DNA of 64,000 bases from Panopea generosa (GCA_029582155.1 CM055905.1:4329920-4393919); one strand, 5' to 3'; counted from the first letter of the stretch, positions 1-13,630 are shown. The notes: a model not told the origin generated them from the sequence alone. A program made the numbers and translations.

Positions 1-3000
1 ACATTTTCCCTCAATACCAGTCTAAAAGTATGATCACCTGGCCTCTGTTTCATCAACATTTTACTTCAGTACAAGTCTAAAAGCATGATCACTTTGACTC
101 TTTTACCAACATTTTACCTCAACACCAGTCTAAAAGCATTATCACCTGGCCTCTGTTTCACCAACATTCTACCTCAACACCAGTCTAAAAGCATGATCAC
201 TTTGACTCTTTTACCAACATGTTACCTCAACACCAGTCTAAAAGCATGATCACCTGGACTCTGTTTCACCGACATTTTACCTCAATAACAGTCTAAAAGA
301 ATGATCACCTGGCCTCTGTTTCACCAACATTTTACCCCAATACCAGTCTAAAAGCATGATCATCTGGCCTCTGTTTCACCAATATTTTACCTCAATACCA
401 GTCTATAATCTTGATCACCTGACCTCTGTTTCACCAACATTTTACCTCAATATCAGTCTAAAAGCATGATCACCTGGCCTCTGTTTTACAAATATTTTAC
501 TTCAACACCAGTCTAAAAGCATCATCACCAGGCCTATGTTTCACCAACATTTTACCTCAACACCAGTCTAAAAGCATGATCACCTGGCCTCTGTTTCAAC
601 AACATTTTACTTCAGTACAAGTCTAAAATTTGATCACCAGACCTCTGTTTCACCAACATTTTACTTCAGTATAAGTCTAAAAGCATGATAACATTGACTC
701 TGTTTCACCAACATTTTACTTCAACACCAGTCTAAAAGCATGATCACCTGGTCTCTGTTTCACCGAAATTTTACCTCAATACCAGTCTAAAGGCATGATC
801 ACCTGGACTATGTTTCATCAACATTTTACTTCAGTACAAGTCTAAAAGCATGATCACCTTGACTCTTTCACCAACATTTTACCTCAACACCAGTCTAAAA
901 GCATGATAACCTGGCCTCTGTTTCACCAACATTTTACCTCAACACCAGTCTAAAAGCATGACCACCTGCACTCTGTTTCACCAACATTTTACCTCAATAC
1001 CAGTCTAAAAGCATGATCGCCTGGTCTCTGTTTCACCAACATTTTACTTCAACACCAGTATAAAAGCATGATCATCTGGCCTCTGTTTTACCAACATTTT
1101 ACCTCGACAGCAGTCTAAAAGCATGATCATCTGGCCCCTGTTTCACAAACATTTTACCTCATTAGCAGTCTTAAAGCATGATCACCTGGCCTCTGTTTCA
1201 CCAACATTTTACTTCAACACCAGTCTAAAAGCATGATCACCTGGCCCCTGTTTCTCCAACATTATACCACAAAACCAGTCTAAAAGCATGATCATCTTGC
1301 CTCTGTTTCACCAACATTTTACCACAATACCAGTCTAAAAGCATGATCATCTGGCTTCTGTTTCACCAACATTTAACATCGACAGCAGACTAAAAGCATG
1401 ATCACCTGGCCTCTGGTTCACCAACATTTTAACTCAATATCAGTCTAAAAGCATGATCATCTGGCCTATGTTTCACCAACATTTTACCTCAATACCATTC
1501 TAAAATCTTGATCTCCTGGTCTCTGTTTCACCAACATTTTACTTCAACACCAGTCTAAAAGCATGATCACCTGGCCTCTTTTTCACCAACATTTTACCTC
1601 AACACCAGTCTAAAAGCATGTTCATCTGGCTCCTGCTTCACCAACATTTTACTTCAACACCAGTCTAAAATTTGATCATATGGCCTCTGTTTCACCAACA
1701 TTTTACCTCAATACCAGTCTAAAAGCATGATCACCTTGACTCTGTTTCACCAACATTTTATTTCAAAACCAGTCTAAAAGTATGATCACCTGGCCCCTGT
1801 TTCATCGACATTTTCCCTCAAAACCAGTCTAAAAGTATGATCACCTGGCCTCTGTTTCATCAACATTTTACTTCAGTACAAGTCTAAAAGCATGATCACT
1901 TTGACTCTTTTACCAACATTTTACCTCAACACCAGTCTAAAAGCATTATCACCTGGCCTCTGTTTCACCAACATTTTACCTCAACAACAGTCTAAAAGCA
2001 TGATCACCTGGCCTCTGTTTCAACAACATTTTACTTCAGTACAAGTCTAAAATTTGATTACCTGACCTCTGTTTCACCAACATTTTACTTCAGTATAAGT
2101 CTAAAAGCATGATCATCTTGACTCTGTTTCACCAACATTTTACTTCAACACCAGTCTAAAAGCATGATCACCTGGCCTCTGTTTCACCAACATTTTACCT
2201 CAACACCAGTCTAAAAGCATGTTCATCTGGCTCCTGCTTCACCAACATTTTACTTCAACACCAGTCTAAAATTTGATCATATGGCCTCTGTTTCACCAAC
2301 ATTTTACCTCAATACCAGTCTAAAAGCATGATCACCTTGACTCTGTTTCACCAACATTTTATTTCAATACCAGTCTAAAAGCATGATCACCTGGCCTCTG
2401 TTTCATCGACATTTTCCCTCAATACCTGACTAAAAGAATGATCACCTGGCCTCTGTTTCATCAACATTTTACTTCAGTACAAGTCTAAAAGCATGATCAC
2501 TTTGACTCTTTTACCAACATTTTACCTCAACACCAGTCTAAAATCATTATCACCTGGCCTCTGTTTCACCAACATTTTACCTCAACACCAGTCTAAAAGC
2601 ATGATCATCTGGACTCTGTTTCACCAACATTTTACCTCAATACCAGTCCAAAAGCATGATCACCTGTCCTCTGTTTCAACAATATTTTACCTCAACACCA
2701 GTCTAAAAGCATGATGACCTGGCCTCTGTTTCACCAACATTTTATCTCATTACCAGTCTAAAAGCACGATCACCTGGCCTCTGTTTCACCAACATTTTAC
2801 CTCAACACCAGTCTAAAAGCATGATCACCTGGCCTATGTTTCACCAACATTTTACCTCAATACCAGTCTAAAACATGATCATCTGGCATCTGTTTCACTA
2901 ACATTTTAAATTGACAGCAATCTAAAAGCTTGATCACCTGGCCTCTGTTTCACTAACATTTTTTCTCAACACCAGTCTAAAAGCGTGATCACCTGGCCTC

Positions 3001-6000
3001 TGTTTCACCAACATTTTACTTCAACACCAGTCTAAAAGCATAATCACCTGGCCCCTGTTTCACCAACATTTTACCACAATACCAGTCTAAAGCATGATCA
3101 TCTGGCCTCTGTTTCACCAACATTTTACCACAATACCAGTCTAAAAGCATGATCATCTGGCCTCTGTTTCACCAACATTTAACATCGACAGCAGACTAAA
3201 AGCATGACCACCTAGCCTCTGTTTCACCAACATTTTACCTCAACATCAGTCTAAAAGCATGATCATCTGGCCTCTGTTTCACCAACATTTTACCTCAATA
3301 CAATTCTAAAATCTTGATCACCTGGCCTCTGTTTCACCAACATTTTACTTCAACACCAGTCTAAAAGCATGATCACCTGGCCTCTGTTTCACCAACATTT
3401 TACCTCAACACCAGTCTAAAAGCATGTTCATCTGGCTCCTGCTTCACCAACATTTTACTTCAACACCAGTTTAAAATTTGATCATCTGGCCTCTGTTTCA
3501 CCAACATTTTACCTCAATACCAGTCTAAAAGCATGATCACCTGGCATATGATTCACCAACATTTTACCTCGATACCAGTCTAAAAGCATGATCATCTGGC
3601 ATCTGTTTCACCAACATTTTAACTTGACAGCAATCTAAAAGCTTGATCACCTGGCCTCTGTTTCACTAACATTTTACCTCAATACCAGTCGAAAAGCATG
3701 ATCACCTGGCCTCTGTTTCACTAACATTTTACTTCAACACCAGTCTAAAAGCACGATCCCCTGGCCTCTGTTTCACCAACATTTTACCACAACACCAGTC
3801 TAAAAGCATGATCACCTGGACTCTGTTTCACCAACATTTTACCTCAATACCAGTCTAAAAGCATGATCACCTGGACTCTGTTTCACCAACATTTTACCTC
3901 AATACCAGTCGAAAAGCATGATCACCTGGCCTCTGTTTCACTAACATTTTACTTCAACACCAGTCTAAAAGCACGATCCCCTGGCCTCTGTTTCACCAAC
4001 ATTTTACTTCAACACCAGTCTAAAAGCATGATCTCCTGGCCTCTGTTTCACCAACATTTTACTTCATCACCAGTCTAAAAGCATGATCACCTGGCCTCTG
4101 TTTCATCAACATTTTACTTCAGTACAAGTCTAAAAGCATGATCACCTTTGACTCTTTTACCAACATTTTACCTCAACATCAGTCTAAAAGCATGATCATC
4201 TAGCCTCTGTTTCACCAACATTTTACCTTTACACCAGTCTAAAAGCATAATCACCTGTCCTCTGTTTCACCGACATTTTACCTCAATACCAGTCTAAAAG
4301 CATGATCACCTGGCATCTGTTTCACTAACATTTTACTTCAGTACAAGCCTTAAAGCATAATCACCTTGACTCTGTTTCACCAACATTTTACCTCAACACC
4401 AGTCTAAAAGCATGATAACCTGGCCTCTGTTTCACCAACATTTTACCTCAACACCAGTCTAAAAGCATGATCACCTGGCCTCTGTTTCACCAACATTTTA
4501 CCTCATTTCCAATCTAAAAGCATGATCACCTGGCCTCTGTTTCACCAACATTTTACCTCAACACCAGTCTAAAAGCATGATCACCAGGCCTCTGTTTCAC
4601 CAACATTTTACCTCAATACCAGTCTAAAAGCATGATCACCTGGCCTCTGTTTCTCCAACATTTTACTTCATCACCAGTCTAAAAGCATGATCACCTGGCC
4701 TCTGTTTCACCAACATTTTACTTCAACGCCAGTCTAAAAGCATGATGAATTGGCCTCTGTTTCAGTAACATTTTACCTCATTACCAGTCTAAAAGCATGA
4801 TCACCTGGCCTCTGTTTCAGTAACATTTTACATCAATACCAGTCTAAAAGCATGATCATCGGGCCTCTGTTTCACCAGCATTTTACCTTAAAACCCGTCT
4901 AAAAGCATGATCACCTGGCTCCTGTTTCACCAACATTTTACATCAACACCAGTCTAAAAGCATGATCACCTGGCTCCTGTTTCACCAACATTTTACCTCA
5001 ACACCAGTCTAAAAGCATGATCACCTGGCCTCTGTTTCACCAACATTTTACCTCGACAGCAGTCTAAAAGCATGATCACCTAGCCTCTGTTTCACTAACA
5101 TTTTACGTCATTACCAGTCTAAAAGCATGATCACCTGGCCTCTGTTTCATTAACATTTTACCTCAACACCAATCTAAAAGCATGATCACCTGACCTCTGT
5201 TTCACCAACATTTTACCTCAGCACCAGTCTAAAAGCATGATCACCTGGCCTCTGTTTCGCCAACATTTCACCTCAATACCAGTCTAAAAGCATTATCATC
5301 TGGCCTCTGTTTCACCAACATTTTATATCGTTACCAGTCTAAAAGCAAGATAACCTGGCCTCTGTTTCGCAACCATTTTACCTCATTACAAGTCTTAAAA
5401 GCATGATCACCTGGCCTCTGTTTCACCAACATTTTATCTCAACACCAATCTAAAAGCATGATCACCTGGCCTCTGTTTCATTAACATTTTACCTCAACAC
5501 CAATCTAAAAGCATGATCACCTGACCTCTGTTTCACCAACATTTTACCTCAGCACCAGTCTAAAAGCATGATCACCTGGCCTCTGTTTCGCCAACATTTC
5601 ACCTCAATACCAGTCTAAAAGCATTATCATCTGGCCTCTGTTTCACCAACATTTTATATCGTTACCAGTCTAAAAGCAAGATAACCTGGCCTCTGTTTCG
5701 CCAACATTTTACCTCATTACAAGTCTTAAAAGCATGATCACCTGGCCTCTGTTTCACCAACATTTTACCTCAACACCAGTCTAAAAGCATGATCACCTGG
5801 CCTCTGTTTCACCAACATTTTATCTCATTACAAGTCTTAAAAGCATGATCATCTGGCATCTGTTTCACCAACATTTTACCTCAATACCAGTCTTAAAGCA
5901 TGATCACCTGGCCTCTGTTTCGCCAACAATTTACCTCAATACCAGTCTAAAAGCATGATCATCTCTGTTTTGCCAACATTTTACCTCATTACAAGTCTTA

Positions 6001-6334
6001 AAAGCACGGTAACCTGGCCTCTGTTTCACCAACATTTTACCTCAACACCAGTTTAAAAGCATGATCACCTGGCCTCTGTTTCACCAACATTTTACCTCAT
6101 TAAAAGTCTTAAAAGCATGGTAACCTGGCCTCTGTTTCACCAACATTTTACCTCAACACCAGTCTAAAAGCATGATCACCTGGCCTCTGTTTCAGTAACC
6201 TTTTACCTCAACACCAGTCTAAAATCTTGATCACCTGCCCTCTGTTTCACCAACATTTTACCTCAACACCAGTCTAAAAGCATGATCACCTTGCTCCTGT
6301 TTAACCGATATTTTTCCTCAACACCTGTCTAAAA
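1..6334 (+). repeat. 55-bp satellite array, about 115 copies, truncated by window start
   Basis: The array repeats a 55-bp unit with landmarks CTAAAAGCATGATCACCTGG, CTGTTTCACCAACATTTTAC and CTCAACACCAGT. Some units are 53 bp (the variant containing TTTGACTCTTTTACC). Larger blocks are duplicated: the run starting at 1 recurs near 1808 and again near 2408, and a six-unit (330-bp) block at about 5139-5468 recurs almost unchanged at 5469-5798. Short open frames inside (for example 2493-2714 and 3863-4078) are by-products of the repeat and are not genes. The array decays at its right edge. No similarity to a known satellite name can be claimed from sequence alone. Confidence 0.97.
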
Positions 6335-6640
6335 GCAACCTCTAAAACTAAGCTTTACTGGTTATTCATCTATTATATTATCAATAGTAATGAAACAATA
6401 AGTATTTAACTACAACCAGTCTAAAATTATGATCACCTGGCTGCTTTTCTTGAAGGTAAGACTTTAATTATTAAAGTATATGTTGGTGAAACAAGAATCT
6501 GCTGACTTCTGTTTCAACAACACATTTAAGTATATACGTAAATATTTAAAAACTAAATCAAATGAAAACAGCTAGGTGACCATGATGTCAGACTGGTTCC
6601 AGTAAAAATGCATATGCAGTTACCAGTCTAAATCTAGTAA
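6335..6640 (+). repeat. Decayed right edge of the 55-bp satellite
   Basis: Isolated fragments of the 55-bp unit lie in otherwise unique AT-rich DNA: ACCAGTCTAAAATTATGATCACC near 6415 in shortened form, a GACTTCTGTTTCAACAAC piece near 6504, and TACCAGTCTAAAT near 6620. This is the usual picture of old units dying at the border of an array. Confidence 0.7.
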
Positions 6641-9600
6641 AGTTTTTAAGTAGTTATGTAAAATTTAAAAACTGGCGAAACAGAATTCAGATTAACGGGT
6701 GTACCTAAACTTGCTATTTCCCATGTCAAAACCTTTTAAATTTGAGGTCTCAAATTTCGATTCGCTACCTAAAAAATTGCAAATAAGGGACAAAAATGTA
6801 ATTTACATTCAACATCTTATTTTATTATAAAATCTAATTTCGGGGCACTGAAACAACCATCATGGAAGTAGCATCATGAAAGCATCCTGAAACCTAGTCA
6901 TTGTCGGTTTTAAAGATGCATCACCTGTAACTTTCTCTTCAGTAAATGATGGAAAGTTTATTGAATCACAAAGGTAGAGGTCCCATTCCAAGATAATAGT
7001 TGATTCCGTCCTTGTAGTGTATCTTATATATGAGAAATTCGTTAATACACAGGTCGGTTATTTTCTGTTTTATTCTTCAATGTTTTAGCATAACCCGATA
7101 CTGGTCAAAGAGTGACTTTATTTAATATTTGGTCAATAAAATTAAAGAATTTTGCACTACAGAGACAAAATACGATATAAGTTATTGAACAGAATATCCA
7201 TAATATATGATGTTTGATATAAATGTACAGTTCTATTGCTAAGACTGAAAAAAATATCGGCGATAAAGGTAAAGCCTGTTTAAACGAAGCATTGAAAAAG
7301 ATGGAAAAGTCATTTTACAAACTATTTTAATACAAAAACAGTACTCCACAAGCAAATTAAATCCATGTCGCCAATACAAAGCCAACGAAATAAAGCAGAC
7401 GATAACAATTTGGGATAACGTCTTTACAAGTAAATCTCTTAGATCAGTACTCCGCAAGAATAATTTGCTTTATGTTGTCTATACAAAACCGAATAAATAA
7501 ATTCTGACTTTGATATAATACTATCTGATTAAGGGATCCATTAGACTGACGGAGTGCAATCAAATAATGAAATACCAAATTCGACTTGATGAGTGGGATG
7601 GATTATGGGTAAAATAATGTAGCACATTTCACACACCCTAAAACAATCGCAAGCAAATTTAAAAAAAAAAAACACTCTGAAAAAGGTCAATGTCATTACA
7701 AAATCAGAAATATTAACACCGCCGAAACCTGAATCAGTACCGAAATTACACTGGCATTACCAAGGAATTATAAAGAGAAGTAAAAGCAACTGATTGATAT
7801 TTTGTGAACGCTGGCGTATTCACGCAAAATCTCGCAATATCTCGTTTTCAATTCTACCTTCCATCTATCTCAGAAACACAATTCAAAGTTCTTATAATGC
7901 AGAACGAAATTGTCATCAAAACAATACGATTCCCAGAAATTTGTGTTTAAAATTGTTGAAGTACTTTTTGTTACATAGTTTATATACTGCAGCAAAAATA
8001 ACAACAAATTACGAGAAATTTTACGTCAAACCTCAATACATAAAAAAGTATATCATTAATTCAAGATAATTTTTTTTCGTGATCGAAACATTTTAAATCA
8101 TCTAAGATAACATACAACTTACATTTTATGTACAAGAAATCAGTTGCCTGTGCATTGTGAATGATTAATTTACCAAATAATTAATATTTTATCAACATTC
8201 AGTCATGAGATTTAGTCAAGTTTCCTATCCTTCTATATAACTCCTTGGCGTTCCTATATTAACAGATATACTGGGAAATACACAGGCACAAGACCAGGCA
8301 GAGCAGCGCGTGTAAAACACATAATTGTTATAATTTTTCTTAATGGTTGCAAGCTAAATCAGCCAACACCTAAATACCATCTGGAATATCAATTAAGACA
8401 ATCATTGATAAGTTAATGACGAGTAGTGGTAGTGATTGTACCACGGTGTATATAGTATGTCGGTCACATAGCTAATGGGTATTATATAATATACCATGCC
8501 GACTATAGATAACATTGTGTAACTTAACGTCTCACACCACTATTAAATTTTGCATAGGGCTTCATTGTAACATTATTGTCAACATATTGTGAAAAAGCAA
8601 AATCTGTAGCATGTGTCTGGGCTCAAATTATTCACTGGTTCAAGATCTGCAATTATAAATAAAAATACCTTAAACATGTTTATTTGGTGTTGTTTATTTT
8701 AATTCAATGGTTTTGTGACACCTGTTGATTTCCAGAGTAATAATATGTCAACAATTCGTCGACGATACCCTTCGGCTCATCAAATCTAAAAGAATGACAC
8801 AAAATTGTAAAAAACTGGTATCGGCATCAAATATTCAGTTGTCATTTCTAAAATATTGACCGTTTACCACATCATCGTAAGAATAATAAATCTTTGCAAT
8901 GTAAATTCCTGAAAAAAGAAGAAAATGGGAACTATATTTTTACGACTGCCTCCTTCATCAGTAAGGCCGGGGTATTCAAGGGAGATAATTTGCCACTTAC
9001 ACTGAATTCGCTGTACGAAGCTGGCCCACCATTAATTTCACATAGACCGTAACATTAGCAATTTAGACTGTCACACTTAAGAGTTGTACTCCAAACTCCA
9101 TGAGAATTTCCAGAATTCATATTCAATTCAAACAGAACACACAAAAAAGTTAAAAACATGGGCATTAACTGCTTCCAATTTCACAATTTTGCTCAAAGCG
9201 AAAGTAGGTGCCCCAATTTCACATACAGGGGTCAAATCAGTCAAATTATGCAAAATTCTTACCGTCTGAGAAATAGTCCCCTCTGTGTGTTCTAGCTACC
9301 AGTCCACTCAATTTTGCACCATTGTCTGGGAAAATATTGCTCTTCACAAGTTCACATTGTAATAGTACCTGTGAAGTGCATTTTCTCACTCACACCATCT
9401 TGAACGACCACTGTCAATTTTCTAGGGAACTTTTTTCGGTAAAATGGTACTACCATTTTGACCCCCATGGTTTCTTGTCCAAGTCCGTTATCACTGGAAG
9501 CAAAGCATCAGTGGAAGATTTATATATTTTTCAAAAGCCATGTATTACTTAAAAGGTTTTGTTGAAACCTGGCAGATCTGTTCTTGAATGTATAGTATTT

Positions 9601-9658
9601 GTGGTTTATAAATTTGAAAACAATGGCTGTGAATAAATAGAAAACGAATGTATCTTCA
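6641..9658. other. AT-rich stretch with no recognised gene
   Basis: Open frames of 60-90 codons occur on both strands (7239-7457, 7794-8069, 9084-9269, 9322-9552), but none resembles a known protein. Most start without a good context and are of the length expected by chance. A short perfect palindrome lies at 9441-9459 (AAAATGGTA, one base, TACCATTTT). I see no transposon ends or RNA gene here. Confidence 0.6.
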
Positions 9659-9955
9659 TTTAAAATCCAAATTCCCAGATGGCAACTGATTGATAGTTAG
9701 CAATTCGGCCGAATCCTCAACTGGAAGTTTTGAATCGCCTTCTGGTGAATATACTCAGTGAAGTGAGGGAACAACACGGAGCTAGCGTTTTTATTGTTAT
9801 AAACTGTTTAATTAAAGTGTTTTGTTTAATAAATATAAATCAACGATTTAAAAAAAATCCGAATCCCCAGCTGGCAATCGGTTGAAAGTTGGCGAATTGA
9901 CCAAATCCTCAACTGAGCAAGTTTTGAATTGCCTTCTTGGTGAATATACCCAGTG
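9659..9955 (+). repeat. Imperfect direct repeat pair, about 100 bp each
   Basis: Copy one (about 9659-9760) and copy two (about 9853-9955) share CCCAG-TGGCAA, GAATCCTCAACTG, AGTTTTGAAT-GCCTTCT and GGTGAATATAC-CAGTG in the same order. They are about 190 bp apart and clearly diverged. The function is unknown; they may be parts of a dispersed repeat that is not named here. Confidence 0.75.
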
Positions 9956-10137
9956 TATAGAAGGAGTATCTCGGGACTGGTGCTTGTCCTCTCATGTCCC
10001 CGGTTTTATTCGTCAATGTTTTAGTACAGCCATTATATAAAACGGTTTGTCAGGCTTTTGCCACAGGCGTCATGTAGTATTTGATCAACACAGAGCACGA
10101 GGTCTACATAACAGACCCTCACAAAAACATTTTCTTT

Positions 10138-10376
10138 GAATGGGGTTTAACGACATTTTCAACACATTTCAGGTTATATATGGCATATCCAGTTTTACTG
10201 GTGGAGGAAGGCCTTATACTTAGTCAGACTGAGTAGAACCATCGTCCCTCCGCAAGTAACTGGAAACTTCCTCACATAATGTTTTTGGAGCGAGCGGGCC
10301 TCGAACCTACGACCTTAGCGATGAGAGGTAAGTGATCTTGGTGCGACGCCTTAGACTACTCGGCTACGGAGGACTC
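10138..10376 (-). mobile_element. SINE family 1 (tRNA-derived), near full length
   Basis: Read on the minus strand it starts with GTCCTCCGTAGCCGAGTAG (A-box-like) and continues to a B-box-like GGTTCGAGGCC, then a body and a tail ending in a run like GTCGTTAAACCCC. The same body and tail recur at 12348-12744, 22813-22944, 23104-23277, 26416-26656, 49939-50005 and 63785-63922. It has no coding capacity. It would be copied by a LINE reverse transcriptase, which is general knowledge of SINEs. Confidence 0.88.
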
Positions 10377-10680
10377 TCTCACAACTACATAAAGTATTGC
10401 ACAAATACCCATATATTATCATTATTATATACATATGCAGTTAAATTGCTTCTGTAAATAGAAATAATAAACGACATAGCGGAACTTAGTAATCTTGATC
10501 ACTTTTGACGACTGCTATCTAAGACAAGCGTCTTGACACTTTGATCAGATAAAATATGAAACCAGGAGATTTGCAGTGCTCTACATCCAAATAATAATCA
10601 CATGGACTTTTCTTCACTTAATACAGCTGCACTGCCTTATTATGAACAGTTTCATCTTTCCGTACTTAGAACAACAAAAT

Positions 10681-10891
10681 TATGCTGAACGGAACAGCTA
10701 ACCTGTCACTTTTGTATTACAGATATGTTCGTCAGTATATAGAGTAACGCTATTCAAGTTTGTATATGACATTACCAACAAGTATATATGTTCTTTCTAA
10801 TTCAAGTCAAAAGTTCAAGGAAATTGCTTTGATGCTTTTTGAGAAAATACATAAAATGTCAGGAGGCAGGTTAGCTGTTCCGTTCAGTATA
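10681..10891. mobile_element. Compact MITE with about 23-bp terminal inverted repeats
   Basis: The left end TATGCTGAACGGAACAGCTA and the right end, read in reverse, TATACTGAACGGAACAGCTA are near-perfect inverted repeats that continue into ACCTG. The 211-bp interior has no coding frame. It contains one copy of TTCAAGTTTGTATATGACAT ... TTCTTTCTAATTCAAG. That segment starts and ends with TTCAAG and is homologous to one unit of the 65-bp satellite at 49.5-58.1 kb, so this is the unexpanded form of the element. The superfamily was not assigned, because target duplications were not clear. Confidence 0.9.
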
Positions 10892-10986
10892 TCCAATATT
10901 GGCCAATGACATCTTACAAAAGAATCCGCTGGAAGAACAGACCGCAACCATGAGAACTTAAGTCAATGGCAGAATGGGGGTTTACT

Positions 10987-11210
10987 GAGTTTGGTCATCA
11001 AGGAGTCGTGGTGGATGGTGGTTAGCACCCAGATGTTCCCTGATCCATTCCCGGTTTCGTCCGGTATTTATTTATTACAGTGCCTTATTCGGGCAAGGTG
11101 TGAAAGCATGCGACGTAAAGCAGTAATGGCCCGTGTACAGGGAGAGTCATACCCAGTGCACGTAAACTATCTCACTGAACTTCTATGTTAATCAGTGATG
11201 CAAATGCCAA
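10987..11210 (+). mobile_element. SINE family 5 copy (tRNA-like head)
   Basis: The head reads GTGGTGGATGGTGGTTAGCA and is followed by a degenerate B box (CCCGGTTTCGTCC). The body contains CTTATTCGGGCAAGGTGTGA and GAGTCATACCCAGTGCACGT. Both body segments are found in reverse orientation at 27300-27375 and 27762-27905, which supports a dispersed family. An open frame at 10991-11191 runs through it and is not a gene. Confidence 0.65.
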
Positions 11211-12347
11211 GTAAACCTCCCTCGGAAACGAGGCTTCCTATAATAATCAGAAAGTAACGGAAGAAAGAAAAAAATGGGAACTAAAATATGAACCATGCCA
11301 CAATCACTGGATTGATGAGTCTGGAACGTTCAGTCGCAATACTGTCACCAGAAACCCCATTTCTGTATACAGGTTTTTGATCATTTACTCAAGCGACCTT
11401 AAATCGGATTTACGAGTCTAACCGATCTCGCTCTGTCCCCGTACTAACACTATAAAACGAAACAGAGTAAATAAAAATATAGATAAGCTACGTGATGTCA
11501 AAAGACCAGAAAAAACAAAACTGAGCCAAAGGGACGACCCTAATTACGATAAACAAATATAAAAAATTATACATGAATTGCAGCTGTTAATACTAGGTCA
11601 CGTGACTATTACCTCATTTTTATATGAAATGGTCTATTGCATAACCAGAACTAAGTTTTACTACATACGTTTCGAAAGTTTTCATGGCAGCCTCTTTTTA
11701 GCTTGTTAACTAAATATAATATATTTCAGCTCAGCACGTGATTATTGTGGTGTAAGTTGACGAAATATTGCCCCCTCAAGACTGGCAATTGTATCTCTTT
11801 TATAAATTTATAACACCATTATAAATAAATATATTTTATGTACTTGAAAACAGTTTGTGACACCAAATTTCTCCAACCCTAGCGGCACTGGCAGGTTGGT
11901 GCAAAATACACAGCAGATGGAATGAATTGCACAAATTTATGGCAATTAGAACAATTCCGAAACCTGTGATGATTTTCAGACGCACGTTTATAAACATTTT
12001 ATAGCTGGAACTAAATCACGAGCCGGAAACCAGCCTCACTTTACTTATAGTTTTGAAATGATCTTTAAATCATCTAAATTGATTGGTTCCCCTACATGCC
12101 AGTCTGATAAAAGACAGGCCCTGTTGAAACTGTTCGTCTTTGTTGATGATAATTGAAACATAGTTTTAAGGAGTATAGATCCAGGTAAAATGTGAAATAG
12201 CTTACACATCAAATACCTTTTAATCTATTTTGAGAGAAAATACGATCTAGTTGAAAGAGCTATTTTTCTTCACTGGAATTATTAATTTATTTAAAAAATG
12301 TAATTTGCAGACAAGCATATTGCTAAGTTTTACTGGTGTTCTTTTAA
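11211..12347. other. No gene recognised
   Basis: This is AT-rich DNA without long frames, clear inverted ends or tandem structure. I see nothing that supports a named feature. Confidence 0.55.
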
Positions 12348-12744
12348 TTGGGGTTGTAAAGCAATTTTCAACACAAAGGATACATATAGTGGCATATACA
12401 GTTTTATTGGTGGAGCGCGTGGTATAGTGTTAGAGCACCGAATCCATTATCGGAGGGTCGTTGGTTCGATCCATCGTCACGGCCATGTGTGTTGTCCTTG
12501 AGGAAAACACTTTTTCCACACATTTTTAGTACTGGTACCAGGAAAACTTCGAATGTGATTTGTTTAAGTTGTAAGACCTTGTTTCACAATCGAAATAAAA
12601 CAAAATAAGTTTAAACTTAACTATTTGGTGGAGAAGAACTATCGTTCACAAGTAACTGATAAACTTTCTCATATAAGTTTTTGGATCGACCGGGTTCGAA
12701 CCTCTGTATACGACGTCAGCACTTTAAATTACAAGACCATGGCG
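12348..12744 (-). mobile_element. SINE family 1 copy split by a second SINE
   Basis: Tail and middle parts lie at 12348-12415 (GGGGTTGTAAAGCAATTTTC, then CAGTTTTATTGGTGGAG). The body and tRNA-like head continue at about 12625-12744 (GGTGGAGAAGAAC, TCACAAGTAACTG, then CCGGGTTCGAACC and CAAGACCATGGCGGAC). The gap between is a complete SINE family 2 insertion. The copy is diverged, so it is an old insertion that was hit later. Confidence 0.85.
12416..12624 (+). mobile_element. SINE family 2 (tRNA-derived) inserted in SINE family 1
   Basis: The tRNA-like head has CGCGTGGTATAGTGTTAGAGC (A-box region) and GTTGGTTCGATCC (B box). The body is TGTCCTTGAGGAAAACAC, and the tail reads CACAATCGAAATAAAACAAA. 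It is bounded by the 9-bp direct repeat TTGGTGGAG at 12407-12415 and 12625-12633, a target-site duplication made from host SINE sequence. Related copies are at 41320-41490 and 50318-50522. Confidence 0.9.
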
Positions 12745-13569
12745 GACACTTGATAAAAATATTCAAATCCAAAAACCTATTTGTCATTTTATAAATTCCA
12801 AATGTTATGTTTCACACACTTATTAAATAATTTTTTTTAACAAAAAAATAATGAATGAATGGGGTTTTACGGTGTATAAACACATTGAAGGCTATTCGAC
12901 GTCAACAGGAGAGAAGATTTCAGGTTCGCTCTACATGTACAAAAATAACAAATTAATTTATATATTTAAACAAATCACATTAACAAATGAATATGCAGAT
13001 TGAACCTAGAACCTTGATACCAGCAAAACTTCAGAGTTTCAACAAATTATATCGTATTAGTCAAATTGTCGCTTCCTACGACATACATGATCCACAGTGA
13101 TCCTATTCATGTCATCACTCATATGACTCCCTGGAACCACACGGGGGTTGGCAATTTAACCACAATAATGAACATGACTAAATATGATAAAATGAACATG
13201 ACGCCCTTTCGGAGGATTCCTACCCCTCTGAAGAGATCGACAGTGAGTCTATTCTTATCTGAAAAAAAAACCCACACACAGATACATGCAGATACATTGT
13301 CATAAAAGAGTGCGTTTGTTCACATGTGCATGTATCTAATACGTTTTAAGTGTTAATGAAATTCATTCTATCAGCCTATGGAACGGTTTAACATCTTGCC
13401 AAACTATTTTTATCAGAAATTGAAATAAAATCATTACTTAAAAAATAAAATATTAAGCAATCTATAAAAAAAAAAGAGGAAATTATGCAATATTACGTAA
13501 AATGGTTATGACATATAAAAAAAACATATGTCGCCTTTATACCTGTATTAGTGTATGTGTACATGCTGG
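12745..13569. other. No gene recognised; possible SINE tail near 12850-12950
   Basis: A segment with GAATGGGGTTTTACGGTGTA and GTCAACAGGAGAGAAG resembles a SINE-type 3' tail but has no matching head here. The frame at 13066-13305 has no recognisable domains. The rest is AT-rich. Confidence 0.45.
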
Positions 13570-13570
13570 T

Positions 13571-13630
<60 letters not shown>
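13570..13630. repeat. (TG)n microsatellite
   Basis: About 30 TG dinucleotides in a row with one interruption (TAT) near the left end. Two overlapping frames rich in Val and Cys come from it and are not genes. Confidence 0.97.

Noticed and set aside
2493-4078. Open frames of about 72 codons in the 55-bp satellite
   Set aside because: They follow the repeat unit exactly and shift with unit variants. They are shadows of the satellite.
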